Shown here in pieces: positions 54,885 through 63,702 of a stretch of 64,000 bases of DNA; the stretch's first letter is position 1, and each line of letters begins with the position of its first letter. The stretch spans positions 1 to 64,000 of the forward strand of contig NZ_MDZB01000120.1 of the NCBI RefSeq assembly GCF_001816145.1. The letters are read 5' to 3'. The notes under the pieces were generated by a model that ran no database searches, had not been told where the DNA came from, and saw only the letters and a program-made list of their open reading frames with translations. Made by a program: the position numbers and the translations under genes. The stretch comes from Hymenobacter lapidarius. GTDB taxonomy: Bacteria; Bacteroidota; Bacteroidia; Cytophagales; Hymenobacteraceae.

Positions 54885-57665
54885 TTATTGATTAGAGAGC
54901 ACTGCCTTGGCCACCCGCGCCTTGCCGAACTCCAGAATCCGGTCGATAAACTGATAAGGCGTGTAGCCGGCCAGCGCCGTTTGGTGGAAAATGCACGTCG
55001 CGGGTGTCATGCCGGGCAGGGAGTTGACTTCGATAATCAACACCTCGACTTCGCCCCCGGCGCGCACGCGCACAAACGCGTCGATGCGGGCGTAGCCCTG
55101 AATGTCGAGCACTTCGGCCACGCGGCGCAGCACGGCTTTCACCTCGTTAGAGATGCGCTGGCGCTCGGCGTGGTCCGCGTCGTAGCGAGCGGGGGTGATG
55201 TTTTGGCCTTCGCCGGCCAGGAATTTCTCTTCCAAGCTCAGCACCTCGCCGGTGGCCAGGGCCTCGCTGGCCTCAAAAACCTCGATGCTGAGCTGCCCGG
55301 CTTCGTCGTAAGCCGTGAGCAGGCCGCCCGTGACTTCCAGAAAATGCGCCGCCCCGTCGCGGCCGATGAGCGTTTCGACCAGGAAAGCATCCTTGCGCGG
55401 AAACTCCTCCTTGAAGCCCAGCTGCAGCACCCCGGCGGGGCCCGTCAGAAGGTCTTCCTCGGTCCGGAAAATGAGCTGGCTGAAGGCTTCCAGCTCCGCG
55501 CGGGTCTTGATTTTCTTCACCGCCGAAGAGCAGCCGTCGTCGGCGGGCTTGGCAATGAAAGGGTAGGGGAACTGGGTTTCGAGGGCGCGGTAGAAACTTT
55601 CGGCGTCGGCCTGCCATTCCAGCTTGGCGGCCATGCGGTGCTCGGCCACCAGCAGGCCAGCGGCGCGCAGGCGCTTGTTGGTTTCGAACTTGTTGATGGT
55701 GACGCTGCTGCTGGCCACACCCGAGCCGTTGTAGGGCAGGTCGAATTTTTCCAGCTCCTGCTGCAGCGCGCCGTCTTCGCCGGGCCGGCCGTGCAGGGCA
55801 ATAAACACCTCATCGGCCAGCTGGGCCAGGTCCTCGAAGGAAATGCGGCGCGGCAGCGCCAGCGCCTGACCGGCGTAGGTGCTGGTGATGGTGCCGGCTT
55901 CGCGCCGGATGCGCTCCAGAATGGGGTGCGGGGCCTCGCCCGCCTCGGCGTGCTCAATCTTCTCGCGGATGTCATCGGCGTTGTCCTTCAGCATCACATT
56001 TACGGGCAGCACGTAGAGGCGGTGCTCGTCGGCCGAGCCGGTGAGGAACACCGGCACCGGCGCGTACTTGGCCGAGGAGCTGAGCTTCTCGTAGATGTTG
56101 CGGCCGCTTTCCACCGAAATGTGCCGCTCTGACGAGTAGCCGCCCATAATCACGGCCACCCGGATGCGCTCGGTGGTCTCGTGCTGGCGGCCGGCCACGG
56201 CGGTGTCGAGCTTTTCGAGCAGTTGTGCCAGCTTCACGGGCCGCAACCCGGCCCGGCGCCGCGCCGCCAGCGACGTGCGGATGAGGTAGGTGAGGAACTG
56301 CGAGGGATTCAGCCCAATCTCAGCGGCCTGGTGGAAGAAGAATGAGGCCGGCAGCATGCCCGATGTCGTGTTCGGGTCGTTCAAAAACAGCTTGCCATCG
56401 GGGCCCACAAAGCCATCCAAACGCGCATACACCTGGAAGCCGAACGTGCGGAACATTTCCTCGCAGGCCTCGCGGATTTCCTGAATTTTCTCCTCGGGCA
56501 GGTCAATGGGCGTGACTTTGCGCGCCAGGCCGGGCAGGTACTTCGAGCGGTAGTCGAACAGCTCGTCGCCCTTCACAATCTCGGTGGGCGGCAGGGCCAG
56601 GGGCAGGCCGTTGGCGTCTTCCACCACAATGCAGCTAAACTCGCGGCCGGCCACAAAGCTCTCAATCAGCACCTGCGTTTCGCCGTCCACGTTGGTCAGA
56701 CGCACACTGTCGGCCGTCTCAAACCGCTCGTTGAGGGCTGAAAGCAGGGTTTCGGGGTGGTAGACGGTCGCTTCGCTTAATGAGGAATGAGGAATGAGGA
56801 GTGAAGAATTATCGGCCTCCAATTCTTCATTCTTCATTCTTAATTCTTCATTGTGACGCGAAAGCGTCACGGGCAGGCCGATGCCCTCCCGGATGTCGGT
56901 GAGGTGCTGCACCCAGGCCAGCTTATCCTTTTCGCCCAGCCGCAGCCATTCCTCCTTCGTCAGGTTTTTGCGGAACAGGCTGCGCTCCACGGCGTCCTCG
57001 AACTTGGTTAAATCGTCGGTTTTCAAAATGCTTACGCCGATGCTGGAGCCTTGGCGCGGGGCCTTGAGCACCAGCGGCAATCCCAGCTCGCGCACCAGGT
57101 AGCTGAGCGTGGCGGCGTGGTTGGTGCTGTCCCATTCCTCGGCCTTGATGACGCGGAAAGCGGGCGTGGGCCGGCCCAGGGCGTGTAGCAGGCTCTTCTG
57201 CGCTATTTTATCAATGCCAAAGGCCGAGGGCAGAATGCCGGAACCCGAGTACGGGATGCCCAGCCACTCCAGCATGCCCTGAATGGCGCCATCCTCGCCA
57301 CCCGGCCCGTGCAGGGCCAGAAACGCGAAGTCCATGAGCTGGGGCAATTCTTCTACCTGCACCTGGCGGCCTACTTTGGCAATGGCCTGGACTTTCTCCT
57401 CTTGGCTGAGCTCGCCCAAGCTTTCGATGTACACCTGCAAGTGGTGCAGCGAAGGCGGCTGCGACGACACCGGCGGGTAGAAGTCCCGAATGGTGCCTTT
57501 GTAGATAAACTGCCAGTCGAGCAGAATAAACTGCCCCAGGCTATCCACGAAGATGGGCACTGGCTGAAACAGGGCCTTATCCAGATTATCAAAGACGGTG
57601 CGGCCGCCGGCGAAAGAAATTTCCCGCTCGCGCGAAGTGCCCCCGAAAAAAATGCCGATTCTCAT
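54885..57665 (-). CDS. ddl: tandem (double) D-alanine--D-alanine ligase
   Basis: A 926-residue fusion of two complete Ddl-type ATP-grasp ligases, with start at ATG 57665 (MRIGIFFGGTSREREIS). Domain 1 (about 1-490) has GGTSREREIS, GPGGEDGAIQG, PLVLKAPRQGSSIGV and a variant Mg loop NDPNTTSGML. Domain 2 (about 495-926) has MGGYSSERHIS, GRPGEDGALQQ, FIAKPADDGCSSAV and the canonical EVNSLPGMTPAT. Domain 1 contains a translated palindromic repeat at about residues 266-296. Ddl makes the D-Ala-D-Ala dipeptide for peptidoglycan. Domain 2 looks fully active; domain 1 may differ in substrate or be regulatory. Confidence 0.9.
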   Translation of the reverse strand: MRIGIFFGGTSREREISFAGGRTVFDNLDKALFQPVPIFVDSLGQFILLDWQFIYKGTIRDFYPPVSSQPPSLHHLQVYIESLGELSQEEKVQAIAKVGRQVQVEELPQLMDFAFLALHGPGGEDGAIQGMLEWLGIPYSGSGILPSAFGIDKIAQKSLLHALGRPTPAFRVIKAEEWDSTNHAATLSYLVRELGLPLVLKAPRQGSSIGVSILKTDDLTKFEDAVERSLFRKNLTKEEWLRLGEKDKLAWVQHLTDIREGIGLPVTLSRHNEELRMKNEELEADNSSLLIPHSSLSEATVYHPETLLSALNERFETADSVRLTNVDGETQVLIESFVAGREFSCIVVEDANGLPLALPPTEIVKGDELFDYRSKYLPGLARKVTPIDLPEEKIQEIREACEEMFRTFGFQVYARLDGFVGPDGKLFLNDPNTTSGMLPASFFFHQAAEIGLNPSQFLTYLIRTSLAARRRAGLRPVKLAQLLEKLDTAVAGRQHETTERIRVAVIMGGYSSERHISVESGRNIYEKLSSSAKYAPVPVFLTGSADEHRLYVLPVNVMLKDNADDIREKIEHAEAGEAPHPILERIRREAGTITSTYAGQALALPRRISFEDLAQLADEVFIALHGRPGEDGALQQELEKFDLPYNGSGVASSSVTINKFETNKRLRAAGLLVAEHRMAAKLEWQADAESFYRALETQFPYPFIAKPADDGCSSAVKKIKTRAELEAFSQLIFRTEEDLLTGPAGVLQLGFKEEFPRKDAFLVETLIGRDGAAHFLEVTGGLLTAYDEAGQLSIEVFEASEALATGEVLSLEEKFLAGEGQNITPARYDADHAERQRISNEVKAVLRRVAEVLDIQGYARIDAFVRVRAGGEVEVLIIEVNSLPGMTPATCIFHQTALAGYTPYQFIDRILEFGKARVAKAVLSNQ
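56779..56870. repeat. palindromic repeat translated in frame inside ddl
   Basis: 32-base arms at 56779-56810 and 56821-56852 match with six G/A differences, followed by a GTGACGC/GCGTCAC hairpin at 56853-56870. On the minus strand it encodes NEELRMKNEELE and NSSLLIPHSSL within Ddl domain 1, without breaking the frame. Confidence 0.9.
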
Positions 57666-57702
57666 AAGTGAGGCAAAGGTAAGGAGGGGAACGGGGCTAG
57701 AA

Positions 57703-57893
57703 GAACGACAACTCCCCTCCTTGTTAAGGAGGGGATGCTTACGCGAAGCGTGAGCTGGGGTGGTGCAGTCGTTGAACGACACCCGAACGACTCCGCCGCC
57801 AATCGTTCGGACATCGTTCAACGACTTCACCACCCCCGTCCGAGCCTGCAGCTCGAACATCCCCTCCTTAAACAAGGAGGGGAGTTGTCGTTC
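57703..57893. repeat. large compound palindrome between ddl and pgk
   Basis: GAACGACAACTCCCCTCCTT at 57703-57722 pairs with AAGGAGGGGAGTTGTCGTTC at 57874-57893, with further matched segments inside (GTCGTTGAACGAC / TCGTTCAACGA around 57770-57825; TCCCCTCCTTAA). The 191-base element fills most of the divergent promoter region of the two genes. Confidence 0.88.
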
Positions 57894-57945
57894 GCCTTAC
57901 TTTGTAGCTTCAACCCGCCACTCCACCACTTCACCATTTCACCTG

Positions 57946-59136
57946 ATGAACACCCTCGATACCTACAATTTTGCTGGCAAGCGTGCCGTGATGCGCGTCG
58001 ATTTCAACGTGCCGCTCGACAAGGACCTGCGCATCACCGACGACACCCGAATCCGCATGGCCACGCGCTCGGTGATGAAAATCCTCAACGACGGCGGCTC
58101 CGTGGTGCTGCTCTCGCACCTGGGCCGGCCCAAGGGCGGCTACGAGAAGAAGTTTTCGCTGGAAAGCCTGGTGGCGCGCCTCACCGAGGAATACGGCCGC
58201 GAGGTGCAGTTTGGGGGCGATGTGCTGGGCAACGAGGCCGCGCAAAAAGCCGCGGCCCTGCAGCCCGGCCAGGTGCTGCTGATGGACAACGTGCGCTTTT
58301 ACAAGGAAGAGGAAGCCGGCGACCAGGACTTTGCTGCCAAGCTGGCTAAGCTGGGCACCGTGTACGTGAACGACGCCTTTGGTACCGCGCACCGCGCCCA
58401 CGCCTCCACGGCCGTAATGGCCCATTCCTTTGCGCCCCAGGACCGGGTGGGCGGCTACCTGCTGCAGTCGGAGCTCGACAACGCCAAGAAGGTGCTGGAA
58501 GAAGCCGAGCGGCCCTTCACCGCCATCATGGGCGGCGCCAAGATTTCCGACAAGATTCTCATCATCGAAAAACTGCTCGATAAGGTGGACAACCTGCTCA
58601 TCGGCGGGGGCATGGCCTACACCTTTGCGGTGGCCCAGGGCGGCAAAGTGGGCAGCTCGCTGCTCGAAGCCGACAAGGTGGACCTGGCCCGCGAGCTCAT
58701 CCAAAAAGCCAAGGAAAAGGGCGTGAACTTGGTGCTGCCCACCGACTCGCTCATTGCCGACAAGTTCGCCAACGACGCCAACGTAAAAGAGGCTCCCAAC
58801 ACCGAAATCCCCGATGGCTGGATGGGCCTCGACCTGGGCCCCGACAGCCGCGAAGCCTTCACGGCCATCATCCGCGAGAGCAAAACCATCCTCTGGAACG
58901 GTCCCATGGGCGTGTTTGAGATGCCCAACTTCGCCAAAGGCACCGAGCAGGTGGCCCACGCCATCGCCGACGCCACCGCCAAAGGCGCCTACTCGCTCAT
59001 CGGCGGCGGCGACTCGGCCGCGGCTGTGCAGCAGCTGGGTTTTGGCGAGCAGGTGAGCTACATCAGCACCGGCGGCGGCGCGCTGCTGGAGTACATGGAA
59101 GGCAAGGAGCTGCCTGGCGTGGTGGCGCTGGGCTAG
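57946..59136 (+). CDS. pgk: phosphoglycerate kinase
   Basis: Transfers phosphate from 1,3-bisphosphoglycerate to ADP in glycolysis (reverse in gluconeogenesis). The 396-residue protein begins at ATG 57946 ([25 protein letters not shown]) and has [30 protein letters not shown], the nucleotide loop NGPMGVFE, and the C-terminal GGGDSAAAV and [10 protein letters not shown]. The plus-strand ORF extends 62 codons upstream only through the palindromic repeat, so that part is non-coding. A terminator follows. Confidence 0.97.
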   Translation: MNTLDTYNFAGKRAVMRVDFNVPLDKDLRITDDTRIRMATRSVMKILNDGGSVVLLSHLGRPKGGYEKKFSLESLVARLTEEYGREVQFGGDVLGNEAAQKAAALQPGQVLLMDNVRFYKEEEAGDQDFAAKLAKLGTVYVNDAFGTAHRAHASTAVMAHSFAPQDRVGGYLLQSELDNAKKVLEEAERPFTAIMGGAKISDKILIIEKLLDKVDNLLIGGGMAYTFAVAQGGKVGSSLLEADKVDLARELIQKAKEKGVNLVLPTDSLIADKFANDANVKEAPNTEIPDGWMGLDLGPDSREAFTAIIRESKTILWNGPMGVFEMPNFAKGTEQVAHAIADATAKGAYSLIGGGDSAAAVQQLGFGEQVSYISTGGGALLEYMEGKELPGVVALG

Positions 59137-59163
59137 CACCGCAGGCATTGCCCGACGACAAGC

Positions 59164-59200
59164 AAAGGGCCCGGCTGCAAGCGCAGTCGGGCCCTTTTTT
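59164..59200 (+). terminator. pgk terminator
   Basis: AAAGGGCCCGGCTGC pairs with GCAGTCGGGCCCTTT (one mismatch) followed by TTT, 30 bases past the pgk stop. Confidence 0.85.
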
Positions 59201-59224
59201 GGGGTAGCGCCGGCCAACCGGGCT

Positions 59225-59575
59225 CTAGCAGGCGCGTTCCTCCATGTACTTGAGCAGTTTGGTTGCTGCGTTTTCAATGTCGGGGTAGCCCTGTTGGGCG
59301 GCGCTTTCCTTAGCGGCCAGCAGGCCGTTGTGGTGCACGGCACGGAAGTCGCCATACGGGAAAAGGTAGCGGCCCTTGGTGTTTTCGGGCTTGCTCATGT
59401 CGAGGCCCAGGTGCCAATTGCCGTACTCCTCAATCTGGTGGCTTTCCAGAAAGATGTTTTCATCGGCTGCGCCGGGGATATACGCGGCCCAGGGGCTTTT
59501 GTCGCTCTTGGTGTTGCCGTCCCGTATGAGGCGCTTGGCGTAGGTAACGGCCTGGGGGTTGAGGGAAATAGCCAT
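59225..59575 (-). CDS. conserved hypothetical protein
   Basis: A 116-residue soluble protein with an ordered composition (GNWHLGLDMSKPENTKGRYLFPYGDFRAVHHNGLLAAKESAAQQGY). This pattern is seen in several Bacteroidota and other bacterial small proteins of unknown function. It is transcribed alone, convergent with pgk. Confidence 0.7.
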   Translation of the reverse strand: MAISLNPQAVTYAKRLIRDGNTKSDKSPWAAYIPGAADENIFLESHQIEEYGNWHLGLDMSKPENTKGRYLFPYGDFRAVHHNGLLAAKESAAQQGYPDIENAATKLLKYMEERAC

Positions 59576-59678
59576 GACGTAGGGAGAGCAAAGGGTGAAC
59601 TAAACCCTTATCCATACGCGGGCCAGTATGGCAAGTTCCTAGCGCTCGGGTTTATTACGGAGCACGCACTCGCTTGGG

Positions 59679-59890
59679 GTACGGGCGCATACCTGCGTCT
59701 CGTCGTGGAACGATAGCCGCCAAACGGGGTGGGCAATAAGGCGCGAGGATGCGTCTCTGCGCCGCTTCCCCGGTCGAGCTCTAACCGGCACTTGGAGTCT
59801 ATCCCAACAAGAGCGGTCATGCGAAGCATCTTATCCGGGTAGAAGAGTCGTTCGGCAGCGATAGAGTGGTTCACTACGCTCAGTTCGACG
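59679..59890. repeat. two decayed dispersed palindromes
   Basis: This covers most of a 335-base gene-free gap (59576-59910). About 59679-59760, read on the minus strand, retains AGAGACGCATCCT...ACGACGAGACGCA of the family at 31149-31247. About 59818-59890 retains GAAGCATC-TATC...AGTCGTTC...CGCTCAG of the family at 2569-2649. Many point changes and small indels separate them from the intact copies. Confidence 0.65.
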
Positions 59891-59910
59891 GTCCCTGTTC
59901 GGATAGCCCC

Positions 59911-60549
59911 TTAGTTTAAATACGGGGATTCCAGCTCCTGGCCCATGCTTTTGAGCGTGTCGGTGGTGCGGCGGCCGGTGAGGCGGATGCTTAGGGCCTG
60001 GGCTTCGCGGGCGCTGAGCACGTCGAGCTCCCGCAGCCAGGCCACGCGGCGCAGCTGCGGCTCGATAAAGCCCAGCGGATTGACTTGGCCGTACTCGTCG
60101 CGCAGGTAGGTTTTGGTGCGGCGCTCCAGCTCGGCCACCAGCGCCCGGAACTCCTTGCGCTGCCAGGGCCGGCCGGCCAGCGTCACGGCCAAGTGAGCCG
60201 TTTGCAGCCGGAAGGTGCACCACTGCTGCTCAAATCGCAGCCAGATAGCCAAGACATTCACCGCGAGAATCAGCCACCAGGAATACAGGGGGAAGCCCAC
60301 TTCGCCCGTGGCCAGCCAGTCGCGCCAGGGGCCGTAGCCCACAAAAAGCAAGAGCAGCCCCGTGAGTACGAGCTGCGTGGTGGGAATGTGCCGGTGCTCA
60401 CCCGACTTCACAGGCAGCACTTCTTCATAAGGTACTTCGGTTTCGAGCGTGGCCACCCCCTGTGGGTTGCGTTTGCAGACATACAGGCTTTCGGCCCGCA
60501 AAGCAATGTGCGTGGTGCCGAGAAAAAGCTGCTTTTGGGTAAAAATCAT
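59911..60549 (-). CDS. hypothetical membrane protein
   Basis: A 212-residue protein with a beta-rich N-terminal part (about 1-50), two close transmembrane helices (about 57-77 and 86-106) and a basic, helical C-terminal half (about 110-212, ending RRTTDTLKSMGQELESPYLN). No family is recognised. It is flanked by dispersed repeats on both sides. Confidence 0.6.
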   Translation of the reverse strand: MIFTQKQLFLGTTHIALRAESLYVCKRNPQGVATLETEVPYEEVLPVKSGEHRHIPTTQLVLTGLLLLFVGYGPWRDWLATGEVGFPLYSWWLILAVNVLAIWLRFEQQWCTFRLQTAHLAVTLAGRPWQRKEFRALVAELERRTKTYLRDEYGQVNPLGFIEPQLRRVAWLRELDVLSAREAQALSIRLTGRRTTDTLKSMGQELESPYLN

Positions 60550-60589
60550 TCGTAGAAATAACGGCTAAGAGTTTATCCGAATAGGAACT

Positions 60590-60675
60590 GTCATCCTGAG
60601 CGAAGCGAAGGACCTTCTCACCGCAGAACAAGTGCGACGCAACGTGAGAAGGTCCTTCGCTTCGCTCAGGATGAC
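60590..60675. repeat. dispersed palindrome, TCATCCTGAGC family
   Basis: Perfect 32-base arms at 60590-60621 and 60644-60675, outer ends GTCATCCTGAGCGAAGCGAA. The termini resemble those at 2569 and 54784, but the inner halves differ, so it is another member of a larger family. Confidence 0.92.
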
Positions 60676-60710
60676 AAACGCTTATAAAATTGACTTTCTA
60701 AACAGTTGCA

Positions 60711-61988
60711 TTACTTAAAAGGACTCGGCGTGAAGCAGACTACAAAAATAGCGACCATCACCCAGCCCAGTACGTTGCGGCCGGCGCTGAGGGGCCGCTC
60801 GTCGGGGGCGGGCGGGTGGTAGATGCCGGTGAAGCGGCCCAGCAACAGCCCGAAAATCAGCCAGCCGGGGTTGCCAAACGCATTGGGGAATGCCACCGTG
60901 CACGCCAGCTGCGCCGCCCACACGCTGGCCGCCAGCAGCAGGCTCTGGCGGGGCGTGGGCATCACGCGCCAGAATATCAGCCCCAGGTATAGGGCGTAGG
61001 CGGTGCCGCCGTACAGCCACACTTCCCAGCCGCTGCGCAGCGAAAACAACCCCAGGCCGGCGTAAAACACGAAGCCCAGGAAGATGAACAGCACCGTTTT
61101 GTTGAAGCGCCGCCGGCCCAGCAGGCCGTAGAGAATGTGGCCGCCGTCGAGCTGGCCCATGGGCAGCAGGTTGAGGGCCGTGAAAAACAGGCTGAGCGCG
61201 CCGGCCAGCAGCACCGGGTAGTGCAGCAGCTCGTTGGTGTGGGGCAGGCGGGCGGGGTCGGCCAGGGTGGCTTCCAGAAACTGGTAGAGCAGGGGCTTGG
61301 CCAGGGTATAGCCGGCCGCGCCCGGCGGGTACACGTGCTGGGCGTAGCTGGCGCCGTACTGCGCGTACTCGGGGTGCAGCGCAAAGAGGTACTCCAGCGG
61401 CGGCAGGTGCGTGAAGCCGTAAGCCAGCACCGCCACCGCCACTACAAAGCCCGCCAGCGGCCCCGCCAAGCCAATGTCGAAAAACTCGCGCCGCGAAAAA
61501 ATTCGCTGCTTGATGCGGATAATGGCCCCGAACGTGCCCAGCCCCAGCGGAAAGGGAATAAAGTACGGCAAGGACGTGCGCACCCGGTTGTGGCGCGCCG
61601 TGAAATAGTGCCCGAACTCGTGCACCGTGAGCACGGCCAGAAACGGCAGCGAAAACCACAGCCCGCGCTGCAGCTCCGCCCACAGGGCCGGCCCGCTCAG
61701 CTGAAAAATCTCAAACGGCAGCCAATTAACAGGGTCTTCCCGGGCCTGCGTGAGCTGAATGCCCGCCAGCGTGGTGGTAACCAGCGTGACCAGAAAAAGC
61801 CCGATGTGCACCACCGCCTTGCGCGTGGGCGAGGCCTCCGGCTGCTCGAAGCGCTGGAACAGCCGCCGCGCCCGCACCCGCTCCGAAAGCGGGCCGGACG
61901 GGCCCGGCAGGGCAGGCGGCGCCGGCGGGGCAGCAGGCCAGAAATTGGGGTCAGGATTGGGCGGGAGCGTATTCTCGGGGAAAGGCAC
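60711..61988 (-). CDS. membrane-embedded metalloprotease (M50, site-2 protease family)
   Basis: A 425-residue polytopic protein. The zinc-binding HEFGH motif is at about 123-127 in the first conserved helix, and the third ligand motif LLPMGQLDGGH lies further on. A Pro-rich N-terminal segment (about 1-30) is followed by multiple hydrophobic helices. Such proteases cut membrane-anchored regulators. The GTG at 61988 is preferred since upstream in-frame sequence overlaps the coding region of the HAD gene; it then overlaps that gene by 38 bases. Confidence 0.85.
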   Translation of the reverse strand: MPFPENTLPPNPDPNFWPAAPPAPPALPGPSGPLSERVRARRLFQRFEQPEASPTRKAVVHIGLFLVTLVTTTLAGIQLTQAREDPVNWLPFEIFQLSGPALWAELQRGLWFSLPFLAVLTVHEFGHYFTARHNRVRTSLPYFIPFPLGLGTFGAIIRIKQRIFSRREFFDIGLAGPLAGFVVAVAVLAYGFTHLPPLEYLFALHPEYAQYGASYAQHVYPPGAAGYTLAKPLLYQFLEATLADPARLPHTNELLHYPVLLAGALSLFFTALNLLPMGQLDGGHILYGLLGRRRFNKTVLFIFLGFVFYAGLGLFSLRSGWEVWLYGGTAYALYLGLIFWRVMPTPRQSLLLAASVWAAQLACTVAFPNAFGNPGWLIFGLLLGRFTGIYHPPAPDERPLSAGRNVLGWVMVAIFVVCFTPSPFK

Positions 61989-62610
61989 GGAGGGCTTCGG
62001 GCAGGGCAGAGGTGAGGGTGAGGGGTGGGGCCAGGTGCAGCACCTGCAGCCCCAGCCGCCGGGCCGTGGCAACGTGCTGCGGGCTGTCTTCAATAAACAA
62101 CACGTCTTTGGGCTGCCAGTTCATTTCGCGCAGGGCGTGGTGGAATATTTCCTCGCCCGGCTTGCGCAGCCCCACTTCCTGGGAGTAAAAAACCCGGTCG
62201 AGCACGTCGGCAATGCCGTGCCGGAAACCGTATGTGGTGGCCAAGCGCTGGTTGATTTCGGCAATGTGCAGGGCGTTGGTGTTGCTGAGCAGGGCGGTTT
62301 GGTGGCCCTGGCGGCGCAGCTCGCCAATGAGGGCGAGGCGCTCGGCGGGCACGTCGAGGAGCATGGCGTGCCAGGCGGCGTCCAGCTCGGCGTCGGTGGC
62401 GTCGAGGTCGTAGGCGTGGCGCAGGCCGGTGCGGAACGCGGCGGGGGAGAGGTGGCCGGTTTCAAACTGGTCAAACAGTTCGGACTGGGTGGCCTGGCTG
62501 AAGGCAATGGTGCTGCCAGCGCAGCTCAGGCGGCGCATGGCGGCGGGGGTGGCGTCGTAATCAATGTCGATGATGACGCCGCCGAAATCAAATAACAGAT
62601 GGGGTAGCAT
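61951..62610 (-). CDS. HAD superfamily hydrolase (class IA, YihX-like)
   Basis: A 219-residue cytoplasmic phosphatase starting at ATG 62610. Motif I is LLFDFGGVIIDID with the nucleophile Asp, motif II is LLSNTNALH, motif III KPGEEIFHHAL and motif IV FIEDSPQHV. The DFGGV form is typical of YihX-type alpha-D-glucose-1-phosphatases and haloacid dehalogenase relatives; the substrate is unknown. The C-terminal codons overlap the upstream part of the protease gene. Divergent from the tRNA. Confidence 0.9.
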   Translation of the reverse strand: MLPHLLFDFGGVIIDIDYDATPAAMRRLSCAGSTIAFSQATQSELFDQFETGHLSPAAFRTGLRHAYDLDATDAELDAAWHAMLLDVPAERLALIGELRRQGHQTALLSNTNALHIAEINQRLATTYGFRHGIADVLDRVFYSQEVGLRKPGEEIFHHALREMNWQPKDVLFIEDSPQHVATARRLGLQVLHLAPPLTLTSALPEALRAFPREYAPAQS

Positions 62611-62618
62611 GGGCTGAC

Positions 62619-62650
62619 TTGTTTTTACGTTGGCGAAGGTCGTACTTTTG
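62619..62650 (+). promoter_or_regulatory. promoter of the CAU-anticodon tRNA
   Basis: TTG at 62619-62621, a 21-base spacer, and TACTTTTG at 62643-62650 match the Bacteroidota promoter form and the same TACTTTTG box used by the tRNA-Arg gene. The tRNA begins 60 bases downstream. Confidence 0.7.
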
Positions 62651-62709
62651 TGCTGTTGGAGGGCTGGCAACGGCGAAGGTTGAGGTGAAAGATGACTGCC
62701 TCCGGCAAC

Positions 62710-62783
62710 GGGCCCATAGCTCAATCGGTTAGAGCAACTGACTCATAATCAGTAGGTCCTCGGTTCGATTCCGAGTGGGCCCA
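62710..62783 (+). tRNA. tRNA with CAU anticodon (Met or lysidine-modified Ile2)
   Basis: A 74-base cloverleaf: acceptor GGGCCCA/TGGGCCC, D arm AGCTC...GAGC, anticodon stem ACTGA/TCAGT with loop CTCATAA (anticodon CAT), T arm CTCGG/CCGAG with loop TTCGATT. The G1:C72 pair excludes the usual initiator tRNA. Whether it is elongator Met or Ile2 cannot be told from sequence alone. No encoded CCA. It may serve as an integration target. Confidence 0.9.
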
Positions 62784-62789
62784 CAAAAT

Positions 62790-62833
62790 AGGTCTGTAAG
62801 TAGCTAGTAATTAGCATCTTGCAGACCTTTTTG
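62790..62833 (+). terminator. tRNA terminator
   Basis: AGGTCTG (62790-62796) pairs with CAGACCT (62822-62828), followed by TTTTT; the loop holds a smaller TAGCTA/TTAGC stem. Confidence 0.7.
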
Positions 62834-62838
62834 TTTGC

Positions 62839-62860
62839 TTGCGGGACACGTTGCGGGACA
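62839..62860. repeat. short direct repeats next to the tRNA
   Basis: TTGCGGGACA occurs at 62839-62848 and 62851-62860, spaced 12 bases apart. Such paired sites near a tRNA are compatible with recombinase arm-type binding sites, but no integrase gene is in the window. Confidence 0.5.
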
Positions 62861-62887
62861 AAATTTTGTGTTTGCTCTAGAAAGTGC

Positions 62888-63508
62888 CTAGAAAAGCCCG
62901 TTTCGAATATGCGCGAGCCCGGTTTGGGTAGCCCGTTCGGCTTTGGCCTCCAGCTTCATCAGCTGGGCATACCAGCGGGTAGGTTTGCCCCGGTAGTGGG
63001 TTTTACGGTTTTTTTTGTAGCGGGCCATATAGGCATCTTCCAACTTGCGCTCGATAGCGTAGGGGGCCACCAGGGCGCGAATGCTGGTGGGCGTTAGTTG
63101 GGAATCGTAATAGAGGCGGTAGGTAGGGTAGGCTTCGCGGTGGGCAAAGTGGCTGCTACCGGCGCGTAGATACAGGACGGTAGCCCCCCGGCCCGACACG
63201 GGGCAGCGGAATTGGTAGCGGCCGGTGCGGTGGCCGTGGCCGGGTAAGTTGCTGGCCAACGCCTCCAGCGGAATCCGATAATCGTAGTTCGTGGTTTTGT
63301 CGAGGGTGTAGTGCAGGCGCACGTAGGGCGTGGTATCGGCCACCAGGTTCACCTCCAGCCCGACGCTACCCGTGGGCTGGCCGTTGCAGCTGAACCGTAG
63401 GGTAGTGACGTGGAAACCGGGCCGTAGCAGGCCCGACTCGCGCAGAAAGGCAATCGAGAGGCTTTTGCATTCGTCGGCTGTGGTGGGAAAATTGGGCATT
63501 CTGGGCAT
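62888..63508 (-). CDS. hypothetical protein of mobile-element type
   Basis: A 206-residue soluble protein. The central segment GRYQFRCPVSGRGATVLYL...HREAYPTYRLYYDSQ resembles a zinc-ribbon protein often found in phages and integrative elements (RCPxCGRR...LYLP...FxCRxCxxLxYxSQ), but most of the metal-binding cysteines are absent here. The rest is helical and basic toward the C-terminus. It stands after the tRNA with a possible remote terminator, consistent with element cargo. Confidence 0.55.
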   Translation of the reverse strand: MPRMPNFPTTADECKSLSIAFLRESGLLRPGFHVTTLRFSCNGQPTGSVGLEVNLVADTTPYVRLHYTLDKTTNYDYRIPLEALASNLPGHGHRTGRYQFRCPVSGRGATVLYLRAGSSHFAHREAYPTYRLYYDSQLTPTSIRALVAPYAIERKLEDAYMARYKKNRKTHYRGKPTRWYAQLMKLEAKAERATQTGLAHIRNGLF

Positions 63509-63583
63509 AATCTACGGGGTTTACTGAGGTAACCGAAATCCTTAGGGAAGTTACGACACAAACCGGGTACTATTGCAGTGCAA

Positions 63584-63624
63584 AACCCCGCAAAACGTGC
63601 TTTGTGGGCATATTTTGCGGGGTT
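63584..63624. repeat. inverted repeat in the intergenic region
   Basis: AACCCCGCAAAA (63584-63595) and TTTTGCGGGGTT (63613-63624), 12-base perfect arms with a 17-base loop, lie upstream of the 206-residue protein gene and downstream of the truncated gene. It may be a terminator or a recombination site. Confidence 0.6.
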
Positions 63625-63702
63625 GCGGGTGTAGGGCGAATTGTCTGGTTTTGTCGGGTTCTCTATTCCGATTGTATTCCGATTGTTGGGGGTGGTGGCT
63701 GG

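Noticed and set aside
57760..57945. Upstream extension of pgk through the palindrome
   Set aside because: The extra residues are encoded only by the repeat and the canonical phosphoglycerate kinase N-terminus starts at 57946.
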